Assembly: GCA_002869565.1 (NCBI GenBank)
Contig: PKUJ01000025.1
Location: 86,167 to 150,166 of the forward strand
From: Arcobacter sp.
GTDB lineage: Bacteria > Campylobacterota > Campylobacteria > Campylobacterales > Arcobacteraceae
Reading direction: 5' to 3'
Length of the DNA: 64,000 nt
In this document: positions 27,196-37,024 of the stretch, one piece after another
Position numbering within the stretch: position 1 is the first letter of the stretch
How the letters are laid out: every line of letters starts with the position of its first letter
The notes under the pieces: model-generated
Database searches by the model: none
The model's input: only the letters and a program-made list of their open reading frames with translations
What the model was told of the DNA's origin: nothing
Position numbers and translations under genes: made by a program

Positions 27196-28314
27196 TTATG
27201 ATTGTATAGGTTTTTTTAGAATTACTAAAGCTATAGCTGTGACTAAAGTTCCAACTACAATAGATAATCCATACATTCCCAAATTAGTAACTGCATTAGG
27301 AATTGCAAGTACAAAGATACCACCATGGGGTGCAGCTAAAGCACAACCAAATCCCATACTCATAGCACCAGCAACTGCTGAACCTGCCATTAATGAAGGA
27401 ATCACTCGAAAAGGATCTTTAACAGCAAAAGGAATAGCACCTTCTGTAATAAAACAAATACCCAATACTCCAGCAGCTTTCCCCGCTTGATGTTCAGAAG
27501 CATCAAATTTATTTTTTGCAAGTAAAGTAGCTATAAAAATTCCTAAAGGTGGTGTCATCCCTGCTGCCATTGCAGCAGCAATTGGTCCAGTCACACCAGT
27601 TGCTAGTAATCCAACAGAAACTGTATATGCAGCCTTATTAACAGGTCCACCCATATCAAAGGCCATCATTAAACCAATAAGTAATCCAACTAAAACTGCA
27701 TTTTCTCCACTCATACCTTCTAAAAATGATTTTAAAGATTCATTTATATAAGAAACTGGCTCACCAACAATATAAATCATAATTAAACCAACAAATAAAG
27801 TTGCAAGTAATGGCACAACAAGAACTGGCATTAACCCTTCGAAATTTTCTGGAAGTTTAATATTTTCAACTATCCATTTTGAGGCATACCCTGCAATAAA
27901 TCCTGCAACAATACCACCTAAGAAACCAGCTTCTATATTTGAAGCTAACATACCACCAATTAAACCTGGAGCTAAACCCGGTCTATCTGCAATTGAAAAT
28001 GCAATATATCCAGCAAGTACTGCAACCATAATATGAAAGGCTGCTCCACCACCTATACTCATAAGAGCAGCAGCTAGAGTTCCTTCTTCTTTAAAGGCTT
28101 CAATACCAAAAACAAAAGATAAGGCAATAAGTAACCCTCCTGCAACAACTACAGGTAACATATAAGATACACCCGTTAATAAGTGTTTATACATACCAGA
28201 AACTTGCGATTTTCTCTCACTTTTAATTTCATTAACTTGTTCTTTTAATGAAGATTCATTTATCTTTGTCCCACTAGAATAAACAATAGTTGAAGCTAAA
28301 GCAGATTCTAACAC
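27196..28314 (-). CDS. fruA: PTS fructose transporter EIIC part (3' half of broken fruA)
   Basis: The membrane domain of the fructose-specific EIIBC. About nine hydrophobic segments are seen, with [30 protein letters not shown] and [15 protein letters not shown] as fructose-EIIC motifs. The frame is continuous with the EIIB part across a single TAA at 28345-28347. If translated separately it would begin at a GTG (28314), ten codons past the stop, without a convincing ribosome site. Confidence 0.85.
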   Translation of the reverse strand: MLESALASTIVYSSGTKINESSLKEQVNEIKSERKSQVSGMYKHLLTGVSYMLPVVVAGGLLIALSFVFGIEAFKEEGTLAAALMSIGGGAAFHIMVAVLAGYIAFSIADRPGLAPGLIGGMLASNIEAGFLGGIVAGFIAGYASKWIVENIKLPENFEGLMPVLVVPLLATLFVGLIMIYIVGEPVSYINESLKSFLEGMSGENAVLVGLLIGLMMAFDMGGPVNKAAYTVSVGLLATGVTGPIAAAMAAGMTPPLGIFIATLLAKNKFDASEHQAGKAAGVLGICFITEGAIPFAVKDPFRVIPSLMAGSAVAGAMSMGFGCALAAPHGGIFVLAIPNAVTNLGMYGLSIVVGTLVTAIALVILKKPIQS

Positions 28315-28344
28315 ACTATTTGTATTTTTTATTGCATCACCAGT

Positions 28345-28590
28345 TTAAGTTTCATAATACTTTTTACCTTCAAATCTTGTCATTTCAACATGCGTATCTG
28401 CTGCAATTATTAAAACATCTGCATTTAAGATATCATCCTCAGTTAATGCATTTTTTGCACCAACAGAACCTTGGGTTTCAACTTTAATCTCATGCCCACT
28501 ATTTTGTGCAAACTTTTCTAACGCAGAAGCTGCCATAAATGTATGAGCTATTCCCGTAGCACAAGCTGTAATTGCTATTATCTTTGCCAT
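28345..28590 (-). CDS. fruA: PTS fructose transporter EIIB part (5' part of broken fruA)
   Basis: An 81-aa phosphotransfer domain. The phospho-cysteine is C10 in [18 protein letters not shown], and the fold ends in [17 protein letters not shown]. It lacks the second EIIB-like domain found at the N-terminus of E. coli FruA. It ends at an in-frame TAA ahead of the EIIC part. Confidence 0.85.
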   Translation of the reverse strand: MAKIIAITACATGIAHTFMAASALEKFAQNSGHEIKVETQGSVGAKNALTEDDILNADVLIIAADTHVEMTRFEGKKYYET

Positions 28591-28622
28591 AATTTTTCCC
28601 TTTTTATAAATTTATTGATTTA

Positions 28623-29558
28623 TTATTTTAATGATATAATTTTTACACCATCACAATACTCTTCAATCTTTTCTTTAGAAGATAGATAAGGTCCTATTGT
28701 CTCAACTGCACTCATTGAATAAGCAGTTGCTAACTTTATACTCTTCATTGCAGAAAACTCATTAATTTCACTCAAAATCAAACCTGATAACATTGCATCC
28801 CCTGCTCCAACAGTCGTATTTACATCAACTTTTGAAGGTATAGAATGATAAACTTCATCTTTTTTGATAAGTAAAGCACCTTTCTCTCCCATAGAAACGC
28901 AAATAGTTTCTATACCGTCTTCTATCAATTTATTTGAATATGCTATAAACTCGCTAATCTCAGTCAAATCTTTGGCTGCTATTTGAGATAACTCAATATG
29001 ATTTGGTTTTATTAAATTTGGTTTTGATTTAAGTGCAGAACTTAATGCATCTCCACTTGCATCTAAGGCAACTTTAATTCCCAATTTATGAGCTTTTTCT
29101 ATCCATTGTTCATAAATATATGAAGATATTCCTTTTGGTAAACTTCCTGAAAACACATACCAAGAAGCTTCTTTTTTTGAGAATAAAACTTTTTCTAACT
29201 CAGCTAATTCAACAGAAGATATATCAAAGCCAGATTGATTTATATCTGTTACAGTTTTATTTTTATTATCAACTATTTTGATATTTGTTCTAGTTTCACC
29301 AGATATATAAATAAATTTATCTTCTATTTTTAAAATATTAAAAATATTTTTAAATAATTTACAATTCTTGATTCCTAAAAAACCTGTTGCACCTACTTTT
29401 AGATTTGAAGAAGCTAAATATGAGGCAACATTTATTCCTTTTCCCCCATGATCATTTTGTATCTGATTAACTCTATTTACATTATCAATTTTAAAATCAT
29501 CAATATGTACTGTTTGATCAATAGCTGGATTGAGAGTAATAGTTAAAACATCTAACAT
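28623..29558 (-). CDS. fruK: 1-phosphofructokinase
   Basis: PfkB-family kinase phosphorylating fructose 1-phosphate to fructose 1,6-bisphosphate. TLNPAIDQTVHIDDF at the N-terminus, GGKGINVASYLA, and the C-terminal signature VDVNTTVGAGDAMLSGLI with the catalytic aspartate are visible. Length 311 aa is normal. Its position between fruB and fruA fits import of fructose as the 1-phosphate. AGGAG precedes the ATG. Confidence 0.94.
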   Translation of the reverse strand: MLDVLTITLNPAIDQTVHIDDFKIDNVNRVNQIQNDHGGKGINVASYLASSNLKVGATGFLGIKNCKLFKNIFNILKIEDKFIYISGETRTNIKIVDNKNKTVTDINQSGFDISSVELAELEKVLFSKKEASWYVFSGSLPKGISSYIYEQWIEKAHKLGIKVALDASGDALSSALKSKPNLIKPNHIELSQIAAKDLTEISEFIAYSNKLIEDGIETICVSMGEKGALLIKKDEVYHSIPSKVDVNTTVGAGDAMLSGLILSEINEFSAMKSIKLATAYSMSAVETIGPYLSSKEKIEEYCDGVKIISLK

Positions 29559-29567
29559 TTTATACTC

Positions 29568-32024
29568 CTAAATTTCATCAGATAGTGCTCTAACAGCTGT
29601 AGCAGTATCTTGAAGTAAAGCTTTATTTGCTAATTCTTTACACTCAGAAAAAGTAGACTCTCTAATAATTGCTTTTATATTTGCAATTGCAGCACCTGTT
29701 ACGGAAAGCTCTGCAACACCAAGACCTGTCAAAATTTTTGCACCTAATGGATTTGCCGCTAAGTTTCCACATACACCAACCCATTTACCATGTTTAGAAG
29801 CAATATCACAAGCCATTTTAATCATTTTCAAAACTGCTGGATGTAGAGCATCTGCTTTTTTTGCTAATGATTGATGTCCCCTATCCATTGATAATACATA
29901 TTGAGTTAAGTCGTTTGTTCCAACGGAAAAAAATGCAACCTCTTTTGCAAAATGTTCAGCCATAAGTACAGCAGAAGGAACTTCTATCATCATACCAATA
30001 TCAATAGGTTCTGCACCTACTTCAATTCTTACTTCTTCAGCAATTTTTGCACCTTCTCTAAACTCTTCTAATAAACCAACCATTGGAAACATTATCTTCA
30101 CTGGTCCGTATTTACTAGCCTGATAAATTGCACGAAGTTGTTCTTTAAAAAGTTCTATATTTTGCAAACAAAGTCTAATCCCTCTAATTCCTAAGAAAGG
30201 ATTATCTTCTTTTGGCATATTTAAATAAGGAACTTGTTTATCTCCACCAATATCTAGAGTTCTAATAATAAGTGGCAAACCATTTAAATGTTGTACCATT
30301 TTTTTATATGCTTGAAACTGTTCTGTTTCATTGGGAGCTTCTTTTCTTTCTAAAAATAAGAACTCTGTTCTAACTAAACCAACACCTTCTGCTCCATTAT
30401 TTACAGCTTCTAACGCCGCATCAGCATTTGCAATATTTGCCACAACTTCCATTCTATGGTTATCTAAAGTTACAGCAGGTTTAAATCTATCTTCAAATTC
30501 AGCATCTTTTTGGGCTTTTGCTTCTTTTTGAAGCTCTTCTGCTAAATCTAAATCTTTAGTTGTAGGTTTAATAACTAAAATACCCGAGTCTCCATCTGCA
30601 ATAGCTTGAGAAGAAGAAATGTTTAATACCTTTTCACCTACTCCTGCAATAGAAGGAATTCCCATAGAACGAGCTAAAATAGCCGTATGAGATGTACTTC
30701 CACCTTTTGCAGTGACTAAAGCTAATACTTTTGTTTTATCTAATTGTGAAGTTTCAGAAGGAGTCATATCTAAAGAGACCAAAATTGATGGAGTTTCTAA
30801 ATCTAAATTATTTGATTTTATTGCATTTGGATCAAGAAATTTTAGAACCCTTTTTCCAATATCTTTCATATCATTAGCTCTTTGAGATAAACGAGCATCA
30901 CTTAGACTACTTAATGATTCTTGCTCTTCTTTAATTATTTTCCACCAAGTGTGAGATGCAGAAACACCATCTTCCATTGCATTTAATGCTTTTTCTTGAA
31001 GTTCAGGATCTTTTAATAGTCCTAAATGGGCAATAAAAATATCCATTCTCTTTCTATCAACTTTTTCATGTTTTTGATGTAACCAAAGGTTTAATTCTGA
31101 GATAGCTTTATTTAAAGCTTCTCTTACTTTATTTCTTTCAAGGTGGGCAGTTTCACCAATGGCACTAATTTTTATCTCTTCTTCATCTAAAACAACTATT
31201 GGTCCTATTGCCATACCTGGAGCGGCAGGGACACCTTCAATTAATTCTCCAAAGTAGTGCCTTTTATCAACACTCTTATTAACAACTTCTTCCGAACCTT
31301 CTTTTAAGCCTTCTTCTACAGCTTTACATAAACTAATTAAAGCTTTTTCTTCATCTTCACCCTTTGCAGAAATTACAAAACTGCTACCACCTGTAATTCC
31401 TAAACGTAATATTGCAGCCATTGAACGAGCATTTGCAATTTTTCCATTATGACTTAATCTTACTTCACTATTAAAACTATTTACCATATCAACAAAAGCA
31501 GTAGCAGGTCTTGCATGAAAACCTGCATATCCTGGAAAAATAATCTCTTTTTTTGTTGGGAAATCTTCTACACTAGTAGTTTCAATATCTTCTTTAACTT
31601 CACTATTTAAAGCATTTAAAATTAAATTTATATCTGTTGTTTTAGCTAAAATTTTAGCTTGTTCTTCTTCTGATAAAAGATTTGTAAGTTGGCTTAATAT
31701 TTGAATATGTTCATCAGTTTTTGCAGCAATCCCAACAATAAGATGGGCTTTTTCTCCATCTTTCCATTCTACACCATCAGGTAATTGAAGAACTGCTACT
31801 CCTGTATTTAAAATTAAATCTCTATTCTCTTGTAATCCATGGGGAATACAGATTCCATTTCCTAAATAAGTATTGGATACCTTTTCTCTACCAAAAATAC
31901 TATCTATGTATCCAGGCTTAATGTACCCACCAGCTACTAACAACTGACCTACTTGATTTATTGCATCATCTTTTGTAGACGCCTTCGCACCAAGCTTAAC
32001 TGCATTTTCTTTTAGTTCAAGCAT
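29568..32024 (-). CDS. fruB: Multiphosphoryl transfer protein: EIIA(Fru)-HPr-EI fusion
   Basis: One 818-aa protein carries all the soluble PTS steps. An EIIA domain comes first (active histidine in GICIPHGLQENRD), then HPr (FPGYAGFHARPATAF, about 165-250), then enzyme I (about 265-815; phospho-histidine in GGSTSHTAILARSMGIPS, PEP site in FSVGTNDLTQYVLSMDR). The frame opens at 32051, but AAAGGAG lies six bases before the ATG at 32024. It leads the fruB-fruK-fruA operon, making the operon independent of a separate ptsHI. Confidence 0.93.
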   Translation of the reverse strand: MLELKENAVKLGAKASTKDDAINQVGQLLVAGGYIKPGYIDSIFGREKVSNTYLGNGICIPHGLQENRDLILNTGVAVLQLPDGVEWKDGEKAHLIVGIAAKTDEHIQILSQLTNLLSEEEQAKILAKTTDINLILNALNSEVKEDIETTSVEDFPTKKEIIFPGYAGFHARPATAFVDMVNSFNSEVRLSHNGKIANARSMAAILRLGITGGSSFVISAKGEDEEKALISLCKAVEEGLKEGSEEVVNKSVDKRHYFGELIEGVPAAPGMAIGPIVVLDEEEIKISAIGETAHLERNKVREALNKAISELNLWLHQKHEKVDRKRMDIFIAHLGLLKDPELQEKALNAMEDGVSASHTWWKIIKEEQESLSSLSDARLSQRANDMKDIGKRVLKFLDPNAIKSNNLDLETPSILVSLDMTPSETSQLDKTKVLALVTAKGGSTSHTAILARSMGIPSIAGVGEKVLNISSSQAIADGDSGILVIKPTTKDLDLAEELQKEAKAQKDAEFEDRFKPAVTLDNHRMEVVANIANADAALEAVNNGAEGVGLVRTEFLFLERKEAPNETEQFQAYKKMVQHLNGLPLIIRTLDIGGDKQVPYLNMPKEDNPFLGIRGIRLCLQNIELFKEQLRAIYQASKYGPVKIMFPMVGLLEEFREGAKIAEEVRIEVGAEPIDIGMMIEVPSAVLMAEHFAKEVAFFSVGTNDLTQYVLSMDRGHQSLAKKADALHPAVLKMIKMACDIASKHGKWVGVCGNLAANPLGAKILTGLGVAELSVTGAAIANIKAIIRESTFSECKELANKALLQDTATAVRALSDEI

Positions 32025-32104
32025 AGCCAACTCCTTTGTTGATACTAACATTATATTATATTCTGCACAAATTATGGCACCTATATATTTAATTATAACT
32101 TAAA

Positions 32105-32136
32105 CAAACGTTTGAATTAATTAAACGAATGTTTAA
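32105..32136. promoter_or_regulatory. Palindromes between fruB and the TetR gene
   Basis: A perfect 10-bp palindrome CAAACGTTTG (32105-32114) and an imperfect TTAAAC-GAAT-GTTTAA (32121-32136) lie in the divergent promoter region. They are likely operators for the adjacent TetR regulator, controlling itself and the fru operon. Confidence 0.55.
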
Positions 32137-32165
32137 ATTAATTCTATTGTTGATATAATTCTATT

Positions 32166-32864
32166 ATGTTTGAAATGAAGAATAATCACTTAAAATTGTT
32201 TGAAGAATTTAATCTCGAAAATACAAGAGATAGATTGATTAAAGTTGCTATGGAAACATTTGCAGAAAAAGGATATACAAAAACATCCATTCGCCAATTA
32301 GCAACTAAAGCAGATGTAAATATTGCTGCAATTAATTATCACTTTGGAGGTAAAGACGGACTTTATCAAGCTGTATTAGAATATATTGCTGAATATATGG
32401 ATTCTTGGGCCGTACCTCTTCTAACTGAATATGAAAAATTTCTTGAAAGCCAAAAAGAAGTATTTGATTCCCAAAAAGCACTTTTCTGGTTACATAAATT
32501 TTTGGAAGTATTTATAAATACTTCACTTGATTCTTATGAATCAAATGTATTACTTCATAAAATAATTGCAAGAGAACAATTAAGACAAACCTTTGAATTT
32601 AACAAAATATATGGATATGCGACAATAAAACTTGCAGAACATATTATTAGTGATTTATTATGCAGAATTTCTAAAAAAAGCATTAATGATGATATTATAA
32701 TTATTTATACACAATCCATTATTGGACAAATTGAAGTATTTATTTCTGTACATAGTACAATTAACAGTAAATTGGGAGTAAAAAAATTAACAAAAGAACA
32801 AATAAATACAGTAAAAAAAATCATAATAAATCATGTTGACAATGTCATTTTAAATTTAAAATAA
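32166..32864 (+). CDS. TetR/AcrR family regulator (CecR-like), 232 aa
   Basis: The N-terminal TetR helix-turn-helix (about 20-66) is seen in AMETFAEKGYTKTSIRQLA and KADVNIAAINYHFGGKDGLY. The C-terminal domain, with NVLLHKIIAREQLRQT, resembles the CecR (YbiH) subgroup. It is divergent from the fructose PTS operon, with palindromes between, and is the best candidate for its control. Use of a TetR protein rather than a FruR/LacI or DeoR type for a fructose operon would be unusual. Confidence 0.85.
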   Translation: MFEMKNNHLKLFEEFNLENTRDRLIKVAMETFAEKGYTKTSIRQLATKADVNIAAINYHFGGKDGLYQAVLEYIAEYMDSWAVPLLTEYEKFLESQKEVFDSQKALFWLHKFLEVFINTSLDSYESNVLLHKIIAREQLRQTFEFNKIYGYATIKLAEHIISDLLCRISKKSINDDIIIIYTQSIIGQIEVFISVHSTINSKLGVKKLTKEQINTVKKIIINHVDNVILNLK

Positions 32865-32884
32865 TTTTAAATTTCTAAGCCTAT

Positions 32885-34438
32885 TTATTTCTTTAAAATT
32901 ATTTCAAACCTTGCACCAAACTCTCCATCTCTAACTCTTAATTTTCCATCCATATTTTTGTCAACAATAGTTTTTGACATATAAAGCCCAATACCCGTTC
33001 CATTGCTATCTTTTTTTGTAGTAAAATATGGATCAAAGATTTTATTTCGTGGCTCTACTTTTACTCCTCCACCATTATCTTCAATATATAAAATAATTTT
33101 ATCATCTTTATCTTCAGTATAAATTTTAATCCAAGGTTTTTCAATATTATTTTCAATAAGTACATCTTTTGCATTTGTAATAATATTTAAAATAACTTGC
33201 TCAAACTCATTTAAATAAGTATTTAATGTAATATTATCATCAATACAAATAGTAATATTAATTTTATTATTTGATAAAGCACTCGAAATAATAGTCATAA
33301 TTGAATCCATTGCAGTCCTTAAACTAAACTTCTCTTTCTCTTTTTTAGGCATAAAAAAGTTTCTAAAATCGTCAATTGTATGAGACATATATTCTAATAC
33401 TACTTCAGCTTCTTTTGTTTTTTGATTCATTGTCTTTTCATCTAATTGATCAATATTGTATTTAAATTTTATATTCATTAAAATAGATGATAACTCAGAT
33501 AAAGGTTGTCTCCATTGATGAGCAATATTCGAAATCATTTCACCTAATGCAATAAATCTTGATTTTTGAACAAGCAATTGTTCATGTTCTCTATTCTTAT
33601 CAATTTCTTCTTCTACTCTTTTTTCTAAGGTTTCATTTAATTCTTTAAGTGCTAGAGAATTTGAATGCACTCTTTTTTGGTAGCTTTTTAATACATCTTC
33701 AATTTTTTGTGATAATAAAATTGATATAACAATAGCAAGTGATAAAAAAAGTAAAAATAATAAAATATTTTGTACAACTTGATTTTTAACTCTGTGTTTA
33801 AGTAGTTTTCTTTTTTTTGTAAAATCTTCTTCAATATCATCAACATAAACTCCCACTGCAATTACCCATTGCCATCTAGGAAAGTATTTAAAATATGAAA
33901 GTTTTTGTCTAACCTCATCTGTATAAACTTTACTATATGCATATCCAGTAAAAGATTCTCCTTTAAGTCTTATATCATACATAAATTTTTCACGAAACTT
34001 TTTACCATTTTGATCTTTATAATTTGTAGATATATATTGTCCAATTAAGTCAGGTCTATTAGGATTTACTAACAACTTAGCAAAATTATCTCCCCCATTA
34101 ATATCAAAAATCTCATACGCAAAAATATAGTTACTTTTGTTTTTATCAAAAGTAATATTATTTAAAAGTCTTATGGTATCTTCTTTTACTTCAATTTCAT
34201 TTTCACCACTCTTTGTGGCATTGTATTTAATAATATCAATAATTGTATTAATCTCTTTTTTAAGTGAACTTTTTTGAGTTGCATAGTGTTCACTAACAAA
34301 CTTTTCCATTTGAATATCAAAATCTTCATATGTATTTTTCACATAAAAATAAGATATCATAAAAATCATTGAAGTCATAATAATAATAAAAACGTAAATA
34401 ATGATTTTTGATAGATTTTTCTCAGTTATAAATTTCAA
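32885..34438 (-). CDS. Cache-domain sensor histidine kinase, 517 aa
   Basis: Membrane sensor kinase. A first transmembrane helix (about 12-33) and a second (about 222-243) enclose a periplasmic Cache domain that includes FKYFPRWQWVIAVGVYVDD. A coiled coil follows. The phospho-accepting H307 lies in ISNIAHQWRQPLSE, and the ATPase domain shows NIITNAKD, EDNGGGV and GTGIGLYMSK. It is divergent from an OmpR-type response regulator 58 bp away, its probable partner. Ligands for such Cache domains are often small carboxylates; this one's is unknown. Confidence 0.9.
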   Translation of the reverse strand: MKFITEKNLSKIIIYVFIIIMTSMIFMISYFYVKNTYEDFDIQMEKFVSEHYATQKSSLKKEINTIIDIIKYNATKSGENEIEVKEDTIRLLNNITFDKNKSNYIFAYEIFDINGGDNFAKLLVNPNRPDLIGQYISTNYKDQNGKKFREKFMYDIRLKGESFTGYAYSKVYTDEVRQKLSYFKYFPRWQWVIAVGVYVDDIEEDFTKKRKLLKHRVKNQVVQNILLFLLFLSLAIVISILLSQKIEDVLKSYQKRVHSNSLALKELNETLEKRVEEEIDKNREHEQLLVQKSRFIALGEMISNIAHQWRQPLSELSSILMNIKFKYNIDQLDEKTMNQKTKEAEVVLEYMSHTIDDFRNFFMPKKEKEKFSLRTAMDSIMTIISSALSNNKINITICIDDNITLNTYLNEFEQVILNIITNAKDVLIENNIEKPWIKIYTEDKDDKIILYIEDNGGGVKVEPRNKIFDPYFTTKKDSNGTGIGLYMSKTIVDKNMDGKLRVRDGEFGARFEIILKK

Positions 34439-34496
34439 GTTTGTACCCTAAAGTGATTTTTGATATGATACCATATCTTTAATAACAAGGCCTCCT

Positions 34497-35180
34497 ATGG
34501 ATAAACTACTTATCTCAAAACTCAGTAATTTCACACTTCTTTATGTTGAAGATGAAGAGGGAATTAGAAATAATATTAATGATATTCTAAAACATCTATT
34601 CAAAGAGATTTATATTGCAAAAAATGCTAAAGAAGCATTTGCTCTATACGAGACAAATAAACCTGACCTAATTATCACAGATATTAGAATGCCAAATGAA
34701 ACAGGTATTGAATTAATTAGAAAAATTAGAAAAAGAGATAGTAAAGTTAGAGTCATAATCACTTCAGCTCATACAGATTTAGAGTATATGTTAGAAGCAA
34801 CAGAACTTCATCTTGTAAAATATATTATCAAACCTATTACAGAAGGGAAACTAGATGATGCACTAGAAGCATTTATTAAAAGTTACGATACAGCAAGAGT
34901 TTATAACCTTTCTGAAGGTTGGCTATTTGATGAGAGTAAATCTCTTATTCAATCTTCAAATGAAGAGTTCAAACTAACAAAAAAAGAGAATCAATTTCTA
35001 AAACTACTAATACAAAAAAATAGAATCATCACATATGAAGAGATGGAAAATATTATTTGGAATGAAGATAGTGTCATGACACCAAATGCCATGAGACTCT
35101 TTATTAAAAACTTTAGGAAAAAACTACCAGAAGATGTACTTAAAAATGTACAAGGAACAGGATATAGACTAGTTCTATAA
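34497..35180 (+). CDS. OmpR-type response regulator, 227 aa
   Basis: Receiver domain (about 10-125) with the phospho-accepting D62 in LIITDIRMP, an acidic pair in YVEDEEG and the lysine in VKYIIKPIT. The C-terminal winged helix (about 145-226) ends RLFIKNFRKKL and VQGTGYRLVL as in OmpR/PhoB proteins. It is probably phosphorylated by the divergent Cache kinase. Targets unknown. Confidence 0.9.
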   Translation: MDKLLISKLSNFTLLYVEDEEGIRNNINDILKHLFKEIYIAKNAKEAFALYETNKPDLIITDIRMPNETGIELIRKIRKRDSKVRVIITSAHTDLEYMLEATELHLVKYIIKPITEGKLDDALEAFIKSYDTARVYNLSEGWLFDESKSLIQSSNEEFKLTKKENQFLKLLIQKNRIITYEEMENIIWNEDSVMTPNAMRLFIKNFRKKLPEDVLKNVQGTGYRLVL

Positions 35181-35183
35181 TCC

Positions 35184-36023
35184 TTATTCCTCTTTTATAA
35201 GTTTTAGTTCATCTTTATTTGTTCTTGTTTTTATATCACCTACATCTAACTCGATACCTCTTAGTTTTTGAAGTTGTAAAAAGTATGCATGTCCTAAATA
35301 TATAATATAAAACACTGCAGAAAATAGTGTGATAAAAGGAATCATAGATATAAAATATAAAAACAAAGTTCTAAATCTAAAACTTCCTGCTTCTCGTGAA
35401 TGAATCAAAGCGTACTCATCTTGGGTTAAGATAGTTGACGCAACATCAAAAGTTAGTAACTTATGAAAGAAATAGTAAAAAGGTAAGTTTATAGCTACAA
35501 TATTTACCAAAGGAATAAAGTATAAAGGAATAAAAAGAATAAAAAGTAATACCATGACAAGTCCACTTTTAAATAAAACCCACAAAGGACTCAACAAAGA
35601 ACCAAAACCATTTGTTTCAATATGAGAATAATGTCTTTTTTGTAAAACTTTTAAAATCATAGGAGTTAAAAAACCAATAATCAATATTGTTAAAAATACT
35701 GAAAACATCATTACGAAAATTGTACCTACTGTATATACTAAAAAGCCAACTAACCAAGAAGTAATTGAATATTTAAATAAAAATGCAAATACATACATAG
35801 TCCAAACAAAGAAAAAAGGTGCATTTGGATCCATAGGAATATCTTGCCCATTTTGAGATTGTTCAATTGTTAACTGTAAGGAATCAAATCCATAATCAGC
35901 AGCTGAATAAAAAAGCATAAGCATAATTATCATCGTAAATACTAATGGCAATATAGCAATTTTTAACATTGGTTTTGTAAAAAAATCTTTTACACTAAGA
36001 CCTATTACTTGTCCTTCTAACAT
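35184..36023 (-). CDS. EI24 domain membrane protein (CysZ-like), 279 aa
   Basis: Multi-pass inner-membrane protein with about five to six hydrophobic helices and the short N-terminal amphipathic SVKDFFTKPMLKIAILP seen in EI24/CysZ proteins. In E. coli CysZ moves sulfate; in Campylobacterota the role is not established. It ends three bases from the convergent response-regulator gene. Confidence 0.8.
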   Translation of the reverse strand: MLEGQVIGLSVKDFFTKPMLKIAILPLVFTMIIMLMLFYSAADYGFDSLQLTIEQSQNGQDIPMDPNAPFFFVWTMYVFAFLFKYSITSWLVGFLVYTVGTIFVMMFSVFLTILIIGFLTPMILKVLQKRHYSHIETNGFGSLLSPLWVLFKSGLVMVLLFILFIPLYFIPLVNIVAINLPFYYFFHKLLTFDVASTILTQDEYALIHSREAGSFRFRTLFLYFISMIPFITLFSAVFYIIYLGHAYFLQLQKLRGIELDVGDIKTRTNKDELKLIKEE

Positions 36024-36119
36024 CTTCTTCCTTTATAAATGTTAACTACTTTTAATAGTAGAAATAAATTCCACTTAAAGTAGCGTTGTGTTTACACTCT
36101 CTTTGAGAAATCCTAAAGA

Positions 36120-36135
36120 GGCTAATTAATTAGCC
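36120..36135 (-). terminator. Palindrome after the radical SAM gene
   Basis: Perfect 16-bp palindrome GGCTAATTAATTAGCC directly beyond the stop at 36137, flanked by AAAGA and TTTA. Probably the end of the kinase operon; no long U-tract. Confidence 0.45.
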
Positions 36136-36136
36136 T

Positions 36137-37012
36137 TTATTTATCAAATCTAGTTCGATATTCACATTTTTGACAAAATTCTTCAATCACTTTTTTTTCT
36201 CTAAAACCATTTTGAATAGCTTTAACTTTTGGACTTGATAAAATATCTTTTAATTGTGAAGTATTTGTATTTCCAAGATTTACAATACCATCTTTATCTA
36301 AACAACAAGGTACTACATTTCCTGAACTTAAAATTCCAAAATGTGAATCTAATCCATAACAAAAGCCCTCTTTTGAAACAAACTCATTATTTAGACTTGG
36401 CCAGTTAAAATATTCATCAAAATTGAAAAATATCATTCTAGCAATTTTTATATTTTTGGGTCTATTTTTATAAATATCTTCAATATCAATATTAGAATTA
36501 AATCTTTTATTCACTTTATCAAATACTTGTTTATTAAAATCTTTTGCACTTTGGGTCTCATCTAAATTCCAAATTCTAAGATTAATAAAAAAATGCTGTT
36601 TTTTACTTACTGCAAATTCACAAAAGTCTAAAATTGGATTTAAATATTCATCTAAACTCTTTTTATGAGAGTTTGCATTATACGAATTAATTGAGAAATT
36701 AATCTGTCTTATTGACTCATTCATTAATTTATCAAAATTATTTGAATTTAGATTATTTGCAGTTGTAGTTAAATTTACTTTTAATCCATGTTTTAGACTT
36801 ATGTTTAAATATTCGCTTAGATTACTTAAAACAAGAGGATCTCCAACAATATGATATGCTAACTCTTTTGTAAAATCTTTTAATTCTTCATTTATCTTAT
36901 CAAATTTTTCTAAACTCATAGTTTCATTTGGTACAACTTTGGGAGGACAAAAACTACATTTTAGATTACAAATATTTGTAATTTCGATATGAACTTTTTT
37001 AAATTTTTTTAT
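36137..37012 (-). CDS. Radical SAM/SPASM-like protein, possible AUA start
   Basis: Radical SAM enzyme of about 291 aa. The [4Fe-4S] motif CNLKCSFC (codons 36970 to 36947) lies upstream of the first ATG (36919), so the 260-aa frame from that ATG would lack its cofactor site. Between the upstream stop (37025) and the motif there is no ATG, GTG or TTG. An ATA at 37012 stands seven bases after AAGG and would give a start of xKKFKKVHIEITNICNLKC, as usual for this family. The C-terminal half has GHFGILSSGNVVPCCLD and FCQKCEYR, a SPASM-type cluster. Substrate unknown. Start uncertain; the frame itself is convincing. Confidence 0.72.
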   Translation of the reverse strand: MKKFKKVHIEITNICNLKCSFCPPKVVPNETMSLEKFDKINEELKDFTKELAYHIVGDPLVLSNLSEYLNISLKHGLKVNLTTTANNLNSNNFDKLMNESIRQINFSINSYNANSHKKSLDEYLNPILDFCEFAVSKKQHFFINLRIWNLDETQSAKDFNKQVFDKVNKRFNSNIDIEDIYKNRPKNIKIARMIFFNFDEYFNWPSLNNEFVSKEGFCYGLDSHFGILSSGNVVPCCLDKDGIVNLGNTNTSQLKDILSSPKVKAIQNGFREKKVIEEFCQKCEYRTRFDK

Positions 37013-37024
37013 TCTAAAGCCTTT

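Larger units (their letters stand above)
27196..28590 (-). pseudogene. fruA: fruA, EIIBC interrupted by one in-frame TAA
   Basis: EIIB and EIIC are one polypeptide in FruA proteins. Here they share a single frame broken only by TAA at 28345-28347, between FEGKKYYET and [18 protein letters not shown]. No other lesion is visible. Options are a recent nonsense mutation, read-through or re-initiation, or a sequence error. Confidence 0.7.
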
